Of a stretch of 64,000 nucleotides of DNA, positions 28,219 to 38,735 are shown piece by piece (within the stretch, counting starts at the first letter, position 1; each line of letters starts with the position of its first letter). The translations under genes were made by a program, and so were the position numbers. Below the pieces are notes generated by a model. It was given only the letters and a program-made list of their open reading frames with translations, was not told where the DNA came from and did not search any database. Origin of the DNA: Cupriavidus sp. U2 (GTDB lineage: Bacteria; Pseudomonadota; Gammaproteobacteria; Burkholderiales; Burkholderiaceae); contig NZ_RCOG02000001.1 of the NCBI RefSeq assembly GCF_009663685.2, forward strand, positions 124,152 to 188,151, in the 5' to 3' direction.

Positions 28219-29262
28219 TTAGCCCATGAATGCGTCCGGGTTCTTCGCAATCGCCCGCGCATCGTTGTAGTTGATCATGCCGCGCTTGATCAGGTCGCCC
28301 AGGCACTGGTCCAGCGTCTGCATGCCCATGCCGCTGGACGTCTGCATCATCGAGTACATCTGCGCAATCTTGTTCTCGCGGATCAGGTGGCGGATGGCGG
28401 GCGTGGCGATCATGATCTCGTGCGCCGCGGTGCGGCCATTGCCGTCGCGCGTCTTGAGCAGCGTCTGCGAGATCACGGCCTCCAGCGATTCGGACAGCAT
28501 GGTCCGGACCATGTCCTTTTCCTCGGGCGGGAACACGTCCACCACCCGGTCGATGGTCTTGGCGGCCGAACTGGTGTGCAGCGTGGCAAAGACCAGATGG
28601 CCGGTTTCCGCCGCCGTCAGCGCCAGCCGGATCGTTTCCAGATCCCGCAATTCGCCCACCAGGATCACGTCCGGGTCTTCCCGCAGCGCCGAACGCAGCG
28701 CGTTGGCAAACGAATGCGTGTGCGGCCCCAGCTCGCGCTGGTTGATCAGGCTCTTTTTCGAGTTGTGGACGAATTCGATCGGGTCCTCCACCGTGAGGAT
28801 GTGGCCCATGTCGTTGTCGTTACGATGGTCGACCATCGCCGCCAGCGTGGTGGACTTGCCCGAACCGGTCGGCCCCGTCACCAGCACCAGCCCGCGCGGC
28901 TTCATGCACAGGTCGGCGAACACCGCCGGCGCATGCAGGTCGTCGAGGGTCAGCACCTTCGACGGAATGGTACGGAATACGGCGGCCGACCCGCGCTGCG
29001 TGGTATAGGCGTTGACCCGGAAACGGGACAGGCCCGAGATCTCGAACGAGAAATCGACCTCCAGCCGCTCTTCATAGGATTTGCGCTGAACGTCGCTCAT
29101 GATGTCGTACACCATGGCGTGGACGTCCTTGTGCGTCATCGCCGCGACGTTGATGCGGCGCATGTCCCCGTGAATACGCACCATCGGCGGCATGTCGGCC
29201 GAGAGGTGAAGATCGGATGCCTTGTTCTTGACCGCGAAGGCCAGAAGCTGTGCGATGTCCAT
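28219..29262 (-). CDS. pilT: Type IV pilus retraction ATPase PilT
   Basis: PilT powers pilus depolymerisation, giving twitching motility and DNA uptake. The 347-residue length is exactly the usual one. Features are the N-terminal ASDLHLSADMPP PAS-like part, Walker A GPTGSGKST (130-138), ILTVEDPIEFVH, Walker B DVILVGELRDLETIR, the His box GHLVFATLHTSSAAKT, and the AIRHLIRENKIAQMYSMMQT motif required for retraction. The gene is divergent from yggS; the intervening 112 bp holds two 11-bp direct repeats near the yggS side. Confidence 0.97.
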   Translation of the reverse strand: MDIAQLLAFAVKNKASDLHLSADMPPMVRIHGDMRRINVAAMTHKDVHAMVYDIMSDVQRKSYEERLEVDFSFEISGLSRFRVNAYTTQRGSAAVFRTIPSKVLTLDDLHAPAVFADLCMKPRGLVLVTGPTGSGKSTTLAAMVDHRNDNDMGHILTVEDPIEFVHNSKKSLINQRELGPHTHSFANALRSALREDPDVILVGELRDLETIRLALTAAETGHLVFATLHTSSAAKTIDRVVDVFPPEEKDMVRTMLSESLEAVISQTLLKTRDGNGRTAAHEIMIATPAIRHLIRENKIAQMYSMMQTSSGMGMQTLDQCLGDLIKRGMINYNDARAIAKNPDAFMG

Positions 29263-29331
29263 CTATAATGACCCCACCCTAAAAGAGGCCCTGGCGGGAA
29301 TATCGATTTGCCGGGCCTTCAAAGGTTTATT

Positions 29332-29354
29332 GTTGTACTTCTAGTTGTACTTCT
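29332..29354. repeat. Two direct 11-bp repeats in the pilT-yggS divergent promoter region
   Basis: GTTGTACTTCT occurs at 29332-29342 and again at 29344-29354, a 12-bp period, ending 20 bp before the yggS ATG. Tandem sites about one helical turn apart may bind a regulator; no known motif is recognised. Confidence 0.6.
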
Positions 29355-29374
29355 TCGAATATATCCGCTGGATT

Positions 29375-30064
29375 ATGTCTGTAATCGCCGCCAACTTGCA
29401 AGCCGTGAAAAATGACATCGCGGCGGCCGCACAACAAGCCGGCAGGGCGCCGGCCGATGTCACATTGCTGGCGGTTTCCAAGACGGTTTCGGCGCATCGG
29501 GTCCGCGAGGCCTTCGACGCCGGGCAACGGGCTTTCGGCGAGAACTATGTCCAGGAAGGCGTGGAAAAGATCGCCGCGCTGGACGCGCTGCGCGGCCAGA
29601 TCCAGTGGCATTTCATCGGCCCCCTGCAAAGCAACAAGACGCGGCCGGTGGCCGAGCAGTTCGACTGGGTCCATGCCATCGACCGGCTGAAGATCGCCGA
29701 GCGGCTGTCCGCCCAGCGTCCGGCCGGGCTGCCGCCGCTGCAGGTCTGCATCCAGGTCAATATCAGCAACGAGGACACCAAGAGCGGCGTGGCGCCGGCC
29801 GAGGTGCCGGCGCTGGCCCAGACCATCGCGGCGCTGCCGAACCTGCGGTTGCGCGGCCTGATGGCCATTCCGGCGCCAGCGGCCGACCCGGCCGCCCAGC
29901 GTCAACCGTTTGCCGCCCTCCGTGCGTTGCTTGATCAACTGCGGCAATCCGGGCTAAACGTGGACACGCTCTCGATGGGCATGTCCGCCGACATGGGCGC
30001 GGCCATTGCCGAGGGCGCCACGCTGGTGCGTATCGGCACCGCGATTTTCGGCGCGCGGCGCTGA
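29375..30064 (+). CDS. yggS: YggS family PLP homeostasis protein
   Basis: This 229-residue protein binds pyridoxal phosphate on a single TIM-barrel domain and controls PLP supply and amino-acid homeostasis; no enzyme activity is known. The PLP lysine is Lys36 in LLAVSKTVSAHRV. QRAFGENYVQEGVEK, WHFIGPLQSNKTRPVAEQFDWVHAID, LQVCIQVNIS and LSMGMSADMGAAIAEGATLVRIGTAIFG are conserved. The ATG at 29375 fits homologues better than the upstream in-frame ATG at 29345. proC follows 94 bp later, the common yggS-proC arrangement. Confidence 0.95.
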   Translation: MSVIAANLQAVKNDIAAAAQQAGRAPADVTLLAVSKTVSAHRVREAFDAGQRAFGENYVQEGVEKIAALDALRGQIQWHFIGPLQSNKTRPVAEQFDWVHAIDRLKIAERLSAQRPAGLPPLQVCIQVNISNEDTKSGVAPAEVPALAQTIAALPNLRLRGLMAIPAPAADPAAQRQPFAALRALLDQLRQSGLNVDTLSMGMSADMGAAIAEGATLVRIGTAIFGARR

Positions 30065-30158
30065 TGGCGCCCGGCAGGGTCCGCGCCGGTCTTTCGCATC
30101 CCCATGACATGAAAAAACGCCGGCCGCCACGTATCGCGCCGGCACACCAGGAAACCTG

Positions 30159-30977
30159 ATGCTCGATTCCCTCACCTTTGGCTTTCTCGGCGGCGGCAAC
30201 ATGGCGTCTGCTCTGATCGGCGGCCTGGTGGCCCGTGGCGTGCCGGCCGGCTCGATCCGCGTGGTCGACCCCTCGGAAGATGCCCGCCAGCGCCTGGCCC
30301 AGAGTGGCGTCAAGGCGCTGGCTGCGCCCGACGCCGCCTTTGGCGCCAGCAACGTGATCGTGCTGGCCGTCAAGCCGCAGCAGTTCCGTGACGCCATCAC
30401 CGCGCTTGAGCCGCTGCTGACCGACAACCTCATCATCAGCGTCGCGGCCGGCATCCGGCTGCAGGACATGGCCCGCTGGCTGGGCCGCAGCCGTCTGGTG
30501 CGCGCCATGCCGAACACGCCCGCGCTGGCCGGCCTGGGCATGACCGGCCTGGCCGCAGCCCCGGGGCTATCCGGCGCCGACCGGGATATCGCCACGGCCG
30601 TGGCCGAAGCCGTGGGCCAGTGCGTCTGGGTGGACAACGACGACCAGATCGACGCCGTCACCGCGATCTCGGGCAGCGGGCCGGCCTACGTCTTCTATTT
30701 TGTGGAGGCGATGGAGCGCGCGGCCGTGGAATTGGGATTGACCGCCGAACAGGGCCGGAAACTGGCCGTGGAAACGTTCCGTGGCGCGGCGGCGCTGGCG
30801 GCCGAATCTCCCGAGCCGGTAGCCACGCTGCGCGAGCGCGTCACGTCCAAGGGCGGCACGACTTATGCCGCCTTGACGGCGATGGACGCCAGCGGCATGA
30901 AGGACGCTTTCGTCAAGGCCATGCACGCCGCCGCCGCGCGCGGACGCGAGATGGGTGCGGAGTTCGGCAAGGATTGA
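30159..30977 (+). CDS. proC: Pyrroline-5-carboxylate reductase ProC
   Basis: ProC reduces pyrroline-5-carboxylate to proline with NADPH. The product has 272 residues. The Rossmann start FGFLGGGNMASALIGGL, VIVLAVKPQQFRDA, LVRAMPNTPALAGLGMTG and SGSGPAYVFYFVEAMERAAVELGL are the family signatures, and VTSKGGTTYAALTAMDASGM is the typical C-terminal block. It is convergent with ubiA, with 51 bp between stops. proA, an earlier proline gene, is cut by the right end of the window but is not linked to proC. Confidence 0.97.
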   Translation: MLDSLTFGFLGGGNMASALIGGLVARGVPAGSIRVVDPSEDARQRLAQSGVKALAAPDAAFGASNVIVLAVKPQQFRDAITALEPLLTDNLIISVAAGIRLQDMARWLGRSRLVRAMPNTPALAGLGMTGLAAAPGLSGADRDIATAVAEAVGQCVWVDNDDQIDAVTAISGSGPAYVFYFVEAMERAAVELGLTAEQGRKLAVETFRGAAALAAESPEPVATLRERVTSKGGTTYAALTAMDASGMKDAFVKAMHAAAARGREMGAEFGKD

Positions 30978-31028
30978 CGGGATGGCGCCGTGCTCCCATG
31001 CCGTGGAAGCGCGGCGCAAACAACAGGT

Positions 31029-31913
31029 CTATTTCAGCAGGTAAGCCGCGAAGGTGCCTGCAAACACGCAGGCGCCCAGCCAGTTGTTGTGCCGGAACGC
31101 GGCAAAGCACTTCATGCGGTCCCGCTCGCGGATCAGCGTGTAGTGGTAACCCGCCAGCACGGCGGCCGCCACCAGCCCGGCGTAGTAGGCCCAGCCCAGG
31201 CCCAGCAGCGCGCCGGCCCAGGCCATCAGCCCCAGAAAGGCCGCGTAGCAGATCATGATCGCGGCCACGTCGAAGCGCCCGAACGTGATGGCCGACGTCT
31301 TCATGCCCAGCAGCAGGTCGTCGTCACGATCGACCATCGCATAGGCGGTGTCGTACGCCACCGCCCAGAACACATTGCCCAGCAGCATCAGCCAGGCCAC
31401 GACCGGCACCTCGCCCTGGATGGCGGCGAACGACATCGGAATGCCGAACCCGAAGGCAATGCCCAGGTAGGCCTGCGGAATCGCAAAGAACCGCTTGAAG
31501 AACGGGTAGGTCCCGGCCAGCACCGCCGCCACCACGGCCAGCCATTTGGTCAGCCCGTTCAGCGGCAGGATCAGCGCGAACGCGATCAGCGCCAGCACGG
31601 CGGCCACGGCCAGCGCTTCCCAGCCGGCGATCAGCCCGGCGGTCAGCGGCCGCTCCCTGGTGCGCTTCACGTGCTTGTCGAAATCGCGGTCGGCCCAGTC
31701 GTTGATGGCGCAGCCCGCCGAGCGCATCAGGAACGTGCCGGCGAAGAAGATCCAGAAAATCTGCCAGGACGGCGGCCCGTCGGCAGCCATCCACATCGCC
31801 CACAGCGTGGGCCACAGCAGCAGCAGCGTGCCGATTGGCTTGTCGATGCGTACAAGTCGGGCATACAGCGCAATACGGCTCGGATGATGGGGGGCGGCGG
31901 AGGGATGAGACAT
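31029..31913 (-). CDS. ubiA: 4-hydroxybenzoate octaprenyltransferase UbiA
   Basis: UbiA prenylates 4-hydroxybenzoate in ubiquinone synthesis and sits in the inner membrane. The 294-residue protein has about eight hydrophobic helices. The first Asp-rich motif is NDWADRDFD (Asn71 to Asp79) and the second is [13 protein letters not shown] (Tyr187 to Asp199), which bind the prenyl diphosphate via Mg2+. [13 protein letters not shown] follows the first motif as usual. It lies 118 bp behind dps, with the dps terminator between them, so it has its own promoter or depends on readthrough. Confidence 0.96.
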   Translation of the reverse strand: MSHPSAAPHHPSRIALYARLVRIDKPIGTLLLLWPTLWAMWMAADGPPSWQIFWIFFAGTFLMRSAGCAINDWADRDFDKHVKRTRERPLTAGLIAGWEALAVAAVLALIAFALILPLNGLTKWLAVVAAVLAGTYPFFKRFFAIPQAYLGIAFGFGIPMSFAAIQGEVPVVAWLMLLGNVFWAVAYDTAYAMVDRDDDLLLGMKTSAITFGRFDVAAIMICYAAFLGLMAWAGALLGLGWAYYAGLVAAAVLAGYHYTLIRERDRMKCFAAFRHNNWLGACVFAGTFAAYLLK

Positions 31914-31963
31914 GGCGGCGGACTTCTGACGAAACTTCCGGCAATACTACCGGCAATACAAAG

Positions 31964-31996
31964 CAAAAACGCGCCTTCGGCATGCCGAAGGCGCGT
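31964..31996 (-). terminator. Rho-independent terminator after dps
   Basis: A perfect 12-bp stem CGCGCCTTCGGC/GCCGAAGGCGCG is followed on the minus strand by TTTTTGCTTTG. It lies 36 bases after the dps stop. It separates dps from ubiA. Confidence 0.9.
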
Positions 31997-32031
31997 CGTA
32001 CCGGTTCAACCGGTGTGCGGCATGGCCGGAA

Positions 32032-32517
32032 TCAGGCCAGCAGCGAGCGCAGCATCCACGCGGTCTTTTCGTGCGTCTGCATGCGCTGGGTCAGCAGGTC
32101 GGCCGACGGCTCGTCGCCTGCGGCGTCGATCACGCCGAACAGCGAACGCGCGGTGCGCACCACGGCCTCCTGGCCTTCCACGAGCTTGCGGATCATCTCG
32201 GTGGCTTCGGGCACGCCCTCTTCCTCGGCGATCGACGACAGCTTCGCGTATTCCTTGTACGTACCCGGAGCCGGGTAGCCCAGCGCGCGAATCCGCTCGG
32301 CAATCGCGTCAACGGCCAGCGCCAGTTCGGTGTACTGCGTCTCGAACATGGTATGCAGCGTGTTGAACATCGGGCCCGTCACGTTCCAGTGGAAGTTGTG
32401 GGTCTTGAGATAGAGGGTGTAGGTGTCAGCCAGCAGCTTGCTCAGGCCTTCCGCGATCTTCTTGCGGTCCTTGTCCGAAATACCGATGTTCACGCTCATC
32501 TCATTCTTCTTTGCCAT
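32032..32517 (-). CDS. dps: Dps family DNA-binding ferritin-like protein
   Basis: Dps forms dodecamers that oxidise Fe(II) with H2O2 and protect DNA. The 161-residue protein has a Lys-rich N-terminus ([19 protein letters not shown]). The ferroxidase ligands at the dimer interface are His43 (NFHWNVTGP), His55, Glu59, Asp70 and Glu74. The ATG at 32517 is preferred because a GGAG lies upstream inside an alternative longer start (32532). It lies between a 61-residue membrane protein gene, itself next to oxyR, and ubiA. OxyR control of dps is known in other proteobacteria and is plausible here. Confidence 0.95.
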   Translation of the reverse strand: MAKKNEMSVNIGISDKDRKKIAEGLSKLLADTYTLYLKTHNFHWNVTGPMFNTLHTMFETQYTELALAVDAIAERIRALGYPAPGTYKEYAKLSSIAEEEGVPEATEMIRKLVEGQEAVVRTARSLFGVIDAAGDEPSADLLTQRMQTHEKTAWMLRSLLA

Positions 32518-32600
32518 TTTTTTAAGCTCCATTCTGGTCTGGCCACGAGGATCGACCGCCCGCGCTACACGGACGAGCAGCGGCCATTATCGTATCAGGT

Positions 32601-32786
32601 TCAAGTCAGAAGGACGGACAGCCCCCTGGCCGCGTCGAGGAACATGACCATCGCGCCCAGCGCCACGACGGCCATCCCGATTTCCTTGCGCACCACCTTG
32701 CGGTGCAGCCGCCCGGCGCCGCCGTCGCGCACCGCGTCGGCCTTCAGCTGCCGGAACTCGCTCACGAAAAGATTCAGCATTGCCAT
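32601..32786 (-). CDS. Small membrane protein of unknown function (61 aa)
   Basis: I do not recognise a family. The 61-residue product has an amphipathic N-terminus (LNLFVSEFRQLKADAVRDGG), a basic stretch (RLHRKVVRKE, about residues 26-35) and one strongly hydrophobic segment (about 36-50, IGMAVVALGAMVMFL). GGAGAA lies eight bases before the ATG, which supports translation. It sits between oxyR and dps on the same strand, with an OxyR-like operator upstream at 32888-32920. A role in the peroxide response is inferred from position only. The amino-acid composition and start signal make it a likely real gene. Confidence 0.65.
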   Translation of the reverse strand: MAMLNLFVSEFRQLKADAVRDGGAGRLHRKVVRKEIGMAVVALGAMVMFLDAARGLSVLLT

Positions 32787-32887
32787 GACAATTCTCCAAC
32801 TGTTTTCCGAGGGTCCGGCACGTCCGCCTGACGTGTCCCGCAACCGATGGAAGAAGTCTAATCCAGCGCTATCGATGTGGCTATTTG

Positions 32888-32920
32888 ATAATTTCAACCT
32901 ATCGAATAGGGGATGACTAT
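32888..32920. promoter_or_regulatory. OxyR-like operator upstream of the 61-aa protein gene
   Basis: Two dyads are visible: ATAA-N7-CTAT (32888-32902) and ATAG-N7-CTAT (32906-32920), three bases apart. The known OxyR consensus is ATAG-N7-CTAT twice with seven bases between, so each dyad matches but the spacing is four bases short. It lies about 100-135 bp upstream of the small gene and 108 bp behind oxyR. On the minus strand a TTGAAA (-35-like) falls inside it. Confidence 0.45.
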
Positions 32921-33027
32921 ATCCCTGTCTCGCGTAGGGGATTGCCTGGAATATGGAGATTACGGCACTAAAAGCACAAACAGCAGGGTCTCCCCTGCCG
33001 TTCGATGACATCCCCGGGCGGCCGAAA

Positions 33028-33984
33028 TCAGGCCGCCACGGCTTCCTCGGCCAGCGTGCTGCCGAGCTTGCGCACGCCGGGCAATTCGCACGCGGTCACG
33101 GCGTTGGCCAGCGCCTCCATGGCGGGCAGGCGCGTAAAGCTCTTGCGCCAGGCCAGCACCACACGGCGGTCCGGCACCGGGTCGGCGAACGGCACGTAAG
33201 ACAGCATGTCGTTGCGCGGCTTGAGATCGGGCACCGACGTGCGCGGCAGCACCGTAATGCCCACGCCGCTGGCCACCATATGGCGGATGGTTTCGAGCGA
33301 CGACCCCTCGAACGTCTTCTGGATGCCGTCGGCTGCCTGCGAAAAGCGCGACAGTTCCGGACACACGCCCAGCACGTGATCGCGGAAGCAATGGCCGCTG
33401 CCCAGCAGCAGCATGGTCTGCTGCTTCAGTTCGTCGGGGTCCACCCGGGTCTGCTCGGCAAGCTTGTGCCCGCGCGGCACGGCCACCACGAACGGCTCGT
33501 CATAGAGCGGACGCACCGTCAGGCCTGAATCCGGAAACGGCTCGGCCATGATCGCGCAGTCGATTTCACCCTGCTTGAGCAGCTCGATCAGCTTGTTCGT
33601 GTAGTTTTCCTGCAGCATCAGCGGCATCTGCGGCACGGTGTCGATCATCTGCTTGACCAGTGCCGGCAGCAGGTACGGCCCGATCGTGTAGATCACGCCC
33701 ACGCGCAGTGGTCCGGCCAGCGGGTCCTTGCCCTGCTTGGCGATTTCACGAATCGCCATGGTCTGTTCCAGCACGCGCTGGGCCTGTGCCACGATCTGTT
33801 CGCCGATGGCCGTCACCGACACCTCGGACGTGCCGCGCTCGAAAATCTGCACGGTGAGCTCGTCTTCCAGCTTCTTGATGGCAACCGACAGCGTCGGCTG
33901 CGAAACGAAGCACGCCTCGGCCGCCCGGCCGAAATGGCGCTCGCGCGCTACGGCAACGATGTACTTGAGTTCGGTGAGCGTCAT
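33028..33984 (-). CDS. oxyR: Hydrogen peroxide-sensing regulator OxyR
   Basis: OxyR activates peroxide-defence genes when a disulfide forms. The 318-residue LysR-type protein has an N-terminal helix-turn-helix (FGRAAEACFVSQPTLSVAIKKLEDEL) and the redox pair Cys199 and Cys208 in GSGHCFRDHVLGVCPE, at exactly the E. coli positions. ELLKQGEIDCAIMAEPF and GITVLPRTSV are also OxyR-like. A hairpin GCGGCC/GGCCGC at 33018-33036 spans the stop codon but has no T run. recG lies upstream on the same strand (124 bp gap). Downstream are the small membrane protein and dps. Confidence 0.97.
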   Translation of the reverse strand: MTLTELKYIVAVARERHFGRAAEACFVSQPTLSVAIKKLEDELTVQIFERGTSEVSVTAIGEQIVAQAQRVLEQTMAIREIAKQGKDPLAGPLRVGVIYTIGPYLLPALVKQMIDTVPQMPLMLQENYTNKLIELLKQGEIDCAIMAEPFPDSGLTVRPLYDEPFVVAVPRGHKLAEQTRVDPDELKQQTMLLLGSGHCFRDHVLGVCPELSRFSQAADGIQKTFEGSSLETIRHMVASGVGITVLPRTSVPDLKPRNDMLSYVPFADPVPDRRVVLAWRKSFTRLPAMEALANAVTACELPGVRKLGSTLAEEAVAA

Positions 33985-34107
33985 GATTAATCAAATCCGG
34001 TTAGGCGATAGATTTTAGCTTCGATTGCGTCGTCTGTCAGATCGCCGAAGCAATGTCAGCCATCCACCACTTTTCCGCACCCGTCGGACGACGCGCCCGG
34101 AAGGTGT

Positions 34108-36336
34108 CTAGGCCTTCAGAAAATGCTCGCGTCCGCCCAGCCAGCGCAGCAAATGTGCCTCAACCGCCTCTGGGAACCGGTCCAGCATCAGCTCGGCGGC
34201 TTGCTGGGCATAATCAACCAGCCAGGCATCGGTTTCCAGGTCGGCAAAGCGCAACATGGCCTCGCCCGACTGCCGCGCGCCCAGGAATTCCCCGGGACCC
34301 CGGATCTGGAGGTCGCGCCGGGCGATTTCAAAGCCGTCGGTCGTCTCGCGCATGGTCGCCAGGCGTTCGCGCGCCGTGGGGGACAGCGGCGCCTGGTACA
34401 TCAGCAGGCAGACCGATTCCGCGCTGCCACGGCCCACACGCCCGCGCAGCTGGTGCAACTGGGCCAGGCCGAAACGCTCGGCATGCTCGATCACCATCAG
34501 CGATGCATTGGGGACGTCCACCCCCACTTCGATCACGGTGGTGGCCACCAGCACCTGCAGGCGGTTGGCGCTGAAATCGTCCATCACGGCCGCTTTCTCG
34601 GCGGGCGGCAGGCGGCCATGCACCAGCCCCACGCGCAGGTCGGGCAGCGCGGCCACCAGCGTCTCGAAGGTCTCCACGGCCGTCTGCAGCTGCAGCGCCT
34701 CGCTTTCCTCGATCAATGGACACACCCAGTAGACCTGGCGCCCTTCGGCGGCCGCATGATGCACGCGCTCGATCACCTCGTCGCGACGCGCATCGTTGAC
34801 CAGCCGCGTCACGATCGGGGTGCGGCCCGGGGGCAATTCGTCGATCACCGACACGTCCAGGTCCGCGTAGTACGTCATCGCCAGCGTGCGCGGAATGGGC
34901 GTGGCCGACATCATCAGCTGATGCGGCACCTTTTCGTCAGCCGGCACCGGCGCGTCGCCTTCGGCCGCCTTGCCGCGCAGCGCCAGCCGCTGCGCCACGC
35001 CAAAGCGATGCTGCTCGTCCACCACGGCCAGGCCCAGGTTGGCGAACTTCACGCCGTCCTGGATCAGCGCGTGCGTGCCGATCACCAGCCGGGCCTCGCC
35101 CGATTCGGCACGCGCCACGGCTTCGCGCTTGGCCTTCGTCTTCAGGCTGCCGGCCAGCCACGCCACGGGCACGCCCAGCGGCTCCAGCCAGGCCGACAGC
35201 TTGCGGTAGTGTTGCTCGGCCAGGATTTCGGTCGGCGCCATCAGCGCGGCCTGGTAGCCCGCGTCGATGGCCTGGCAGGCGGCCAGCGCGGCCACGATGG
35301 TCTTGCCGCTGCCCACGTCCCCCTGCAGCAGCCGGTGCATCGGGTGCGGCAGCGCCATGTCGGCGGCGATTTCCTCCACCACGCGTTGCTGCGCACCGGT
35401 CAGCCTGAACGGCAGCGCCGCCAGGAAGCGCGTCAGCAGGCCGTCGGCCCGGCGCGGCATCGACGGTGCGTTCTTTTCCTTGCGCGCGGCCTGCGAGCGC
35501 CGCAGCGAAATCTGCTGCGCCAGCAGTTCGTCGAACTTGATGCGGACCCAGGCCGGATGAGAACGATCGGCCAGCGCGGCCTCGCTTTCCTGCGGCGGCG
35601 GGTTGTGCAGCAGGCGCAGGCAGTCGATCAGCGGCGTCAGCTTCAGCGGCGCCAGCGGTCCGCGCAGGATGGCCTGGGGCAAGGTCTCCGGCATTGGCGT
35701 GCGCGACATCGCCCCGCCGATGGCCTTGCGCAGATAGGCCTGCGAAATGCCGGCCGTGGCCGGATAGACCGGCGTCAGGCGGTCGGGCAACGGTTCGTCG
35801 GGTGTGATCGGCCGTACCGTGGGATGGACCATTTCGGCGCCGAAGAAGCCTCCGCGGATTTCACCGCGCACGCGCAGGCGCACGCCTTCGGCCATCTGCT
35901 TGGTCTGGCTGCCGTAGAAATTGATGAAGCGCAGCGTCAGTTCGCCGGTTTCGTCGGCAATCTTGACCACCAGCTGGCGGCGCGGGCGGAACGTCACCTC
36001 GTTCGACACCACCTCGCCTTCCACCTGGGCGGCCAGCCCCATGCCCGCGCGGCGGATGGCGTCGCGGATCGGCTCCAGCGTGGTTTCGTCCTCGTAGCGC
36101 AGCGGCAGGTGCAGCACCAGATCGACCGGCCGGCGCAGGCCCAGCTTGGCCAGCCGGGCCACGGCCGACGACGGCTTGGCCTTGTCGCCGGCCTTGTCGC
36201 TGGCCTTGGCGTCGCCTTTGGCCTCCGCCCTGGCCACGCCGCGCCGCGCCGGCTTGTCGCCGGCGGGGGCGGACGGGGTGGACTGGGCGGCCGTCGGGGC
36301 AGGATCGTCGAGCGGATCGGTAGCGGTGCCTGGCAT
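34108..36336 (-). CDS. recG: ATP-dependent DNA helicase RecG
   Basis: RecG remodels stalled forks and branched DNA. The wedge (OB) domain includes KIADETGELTLRFINFYGSQ. The helicase core has LLQGDVGSGKTIVA (motif I), VVDEQHRFGVAQR (motif II), MMSATPIPRTLAMTYYAD (III) and RVGRGSAESVCLLMY (VI). At 742 residues it is about 50 longer than usual. The extra length is a Pro/Ala/Lys-rich N-terminal extension (roughly residues 1-60) with repeated KA and GDK units. The start is uncertain: ATGs at 36336 and 36369 are both in frame and neither has a ribosome-binding site. Confidence 0.95.
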   Translation of the reverse strand: MPGTATDPLDDPAPTAAQSTPSAPAGDKPARRGVARAEAKGDAKASDKAGDKAKPSSAVARLAKLGLRRPVDLVLHLPLRYEDETTLEPIRDAIRRAGMGLAAQVEGEVVSNEVTFRPRRQLVVKIADETGELTLRFINFYGSQTKQMAEGVRLRVRGEIRGGFFGAEMVHPTVRPITPDEPLPDRLTPVYPATAGISQAYLRKAIGGAMSRTPMPETLPQAILRGPLAPLKLTPLIDCLRLLHNPPPQESEAALADRSHPAWVRIKFDELLAQQISLRRSQAARKEKNAPSMPRRADGLLTRFLAALPFRLTGAQQRVVEEIAADMALPHPMHRLLQGDVGSGKTIVAALAACQAIDAGYQAALMAPTEILAEQHYRKLSAWLEPLGVPVAWLAGSLKTKAKREAVARAESGEARLVIGTHALIQDGVKFANLGLAVVDEQHRFGVAQRLALRGKAAEGDAPVPADEKVPHQLMMSATPIPRTLAMTYYADLDVSVIDELPPGRTPIVTRLVNDARRDEVIERVHHAAAEGRQVYWVCPLIEESEALQLQTAVETFETLVAALPDLRVGLVHGRLPPAEKAAVMDDFSANRLQVLVATTVIEVGVDVPNASLMVIEHAERFGLAQLHQLRGRVGRGSAESVCLLMYQAPLSPTARERLATMRETTDGFEIARRDLQIRGPGEFLGARQSGEAMLRFADLETDAWLVDYAQQAAELMLDRFPEAVEAHLLRWLGGREHFLKA

Positions 36337-36394
36337 CAGCGCGGGAATATAGGGATCACAAGCGGGCATCGGGCGAAGCCGGGCGCCCAAGCCT

Positions 36395-36419
36395 TACAAT
36401 GTCGGATTCGCCGATTGTA
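36395..36419. promoter_or_regulatory. Imperfect palindrome in the recG-queA divergent region
   Basis: TACAATGTCGG and CCGATTGTA pair except for a two-base bulge, around an ATTCG centre. TACAAT also looks like a -10 box. It is a possible divergent promoter or operator; no known factor is recognised. Confidence 0.3.
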
Positions 36420-36518
36420 CCCATGCCGTACCGATGCCTGCGGCGGCACTTCGTTCCGGAGTGCTGCCCGGCTCGCGTATTGCCTGGCGCTTTGCCCCGA
36501 ATACCTCGCTGAACCGCA

Positions 36519-37571
36519 ATGCTGACCCTGTCCGATTTCGATTTCCCGCTGCCGCCCGAACTGATCGCGCAGTCTGCCCTGCCCGACCGCAGCGCCAGCC
36601 GCCTGCTGGTGGTAGAGCGGACGGCGCCGGATGACACCGCCGACGCGGTGCGGCTGGTGGACCGCGCGTTCAGCGACATCCTCGAATACCTGAGCCCCGA
36701 CGACCTGCTGGTCTTCAACGACACGCGCGTGATCAAGGCGCGCTTTTTCGGCCAGAAACCCAGCGGCGGCCGCATCGAGGTGCTGGTTGAGCGCGTGGTG
36801 GACAGCCACACCGTGCTGGCCCAGGTGCGCGCGTCGAAAACCCCGGCGGAGGGCAGCCCGCTGCATCTGGCCGATGGCGCCTTCACGGTCACCGTGGGCC
36901 CGCGCGTGGACCAGTTCTTCACGCTGCGTTTTCCGGAACCCGCGCTCGACCTGATCGAACGCTATGGCCGGCTGCCGCTGCCGCCGTACATCACGCACGA
37001 TCCCGACGCCTATGATGAAACGCGCTATCAGACCGTGTACGCGCGCAACCCGGGCGCCGTGGCCGCACCGACAGCCGGCCTGCATTTCGACGATGCGCTG
37101 TTTGCGCGGCTCGACGCCGCCGGCATCCGCCGCGCCTTCCTGACGCTGCACGTGGGCGCCGGTACCTTCCAGCCGGTGCGCACCGAAGACTTGTCCGAGC
37201 ACAAGATGCACTCGGAGTGGTACGCCGTGAGCCAGGAACTGGCCGATGCCGTGCGCGACACGCGCGCCCGTGGCGGACGCGTGATCGCGGTGGGCACCAC
37301 GTCTCTGCGCGCGCTGGAATCGGCCGCGGCCGAGGACGGCACGCTGCGCCCCGGCACCGGCGACACCGATATCTTCATCACCCCCGGCTATCGTTTCCGC
37401 GCGGTGGACGCGCTGATCACGAACTTCCACCTGCCCAAGTCGACGCTGCTGATGCTGGTGTCCGCGCTGGCCGGCGTGGAAGCCATCCGCGCCGCCTATC
37501 GCCATGCCGTGGCCCAACGCTACCGCTTCTTCAGCTACGGCGACGCCATGCTGCTGACCCGCCGCGACTGA
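36519..37571 (+). CDS. queA: S-adenosylmethionine:tRNA ribosyltransferase-isomerase QueA
   Basis: QueA moves the ribosyl part of SAM to preQ1 in tRNA, giving epoxyqueuosine. The 350-residue length is normal. [65 protein letters not shown] and [14 protein letters not shown] are conserved blocks. [21 protein letters not shown] is near the end. It is divergent from recG; tgt follows after 33 bp, and the two act in consecutive queuosine steps. Confidence 0.98.
   Translation: MLTLSDFDFPLPPELIAQSALPDRSASRLLVVERTAPDDTADAVRLVDRAFSDILEYLSPDDLLVFNDTRVIKARFFGQKPSGGRIEVLVERVVDSHTVLAQVRASKTPAEGSPLHLADGAFTVTVGPRVDQFFTLRFPEPALDLIERYGRLPLPPYITHDPDAYDETRYQTVYARNPGAVAAPTAGLHFDDALFARLDAAGIRRAFLTLHVGAGTFQPVRTEDLSEHKMHSEWYAVSQELADAVRDTRARGGRVIAVGTTSLRALESAAAEDGTLRPGTGDTDIFITPGYRFRAVDALITNFHLPKSTLLMLVSALAGVEAIRAAYRHAVAQRYRFFSYGDAMLLTRRD

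Positions 37572-38735
<1,164 letters not shown>

Noticed and set aside
36395..36518. preQ1 riboswitch upstream of queA
   Set aside because: No preQ1 aptamer pattern is seen; the short palindrome here is more like a promoter or operator, and queA acts after preQ1 is in tRNA.
34123..36525. Open frame of 800 codons antisense to recG
   Set aside because: Arg/Gly/His-rich with no recognisable motif; recG on the other strand has all helicase motifs.
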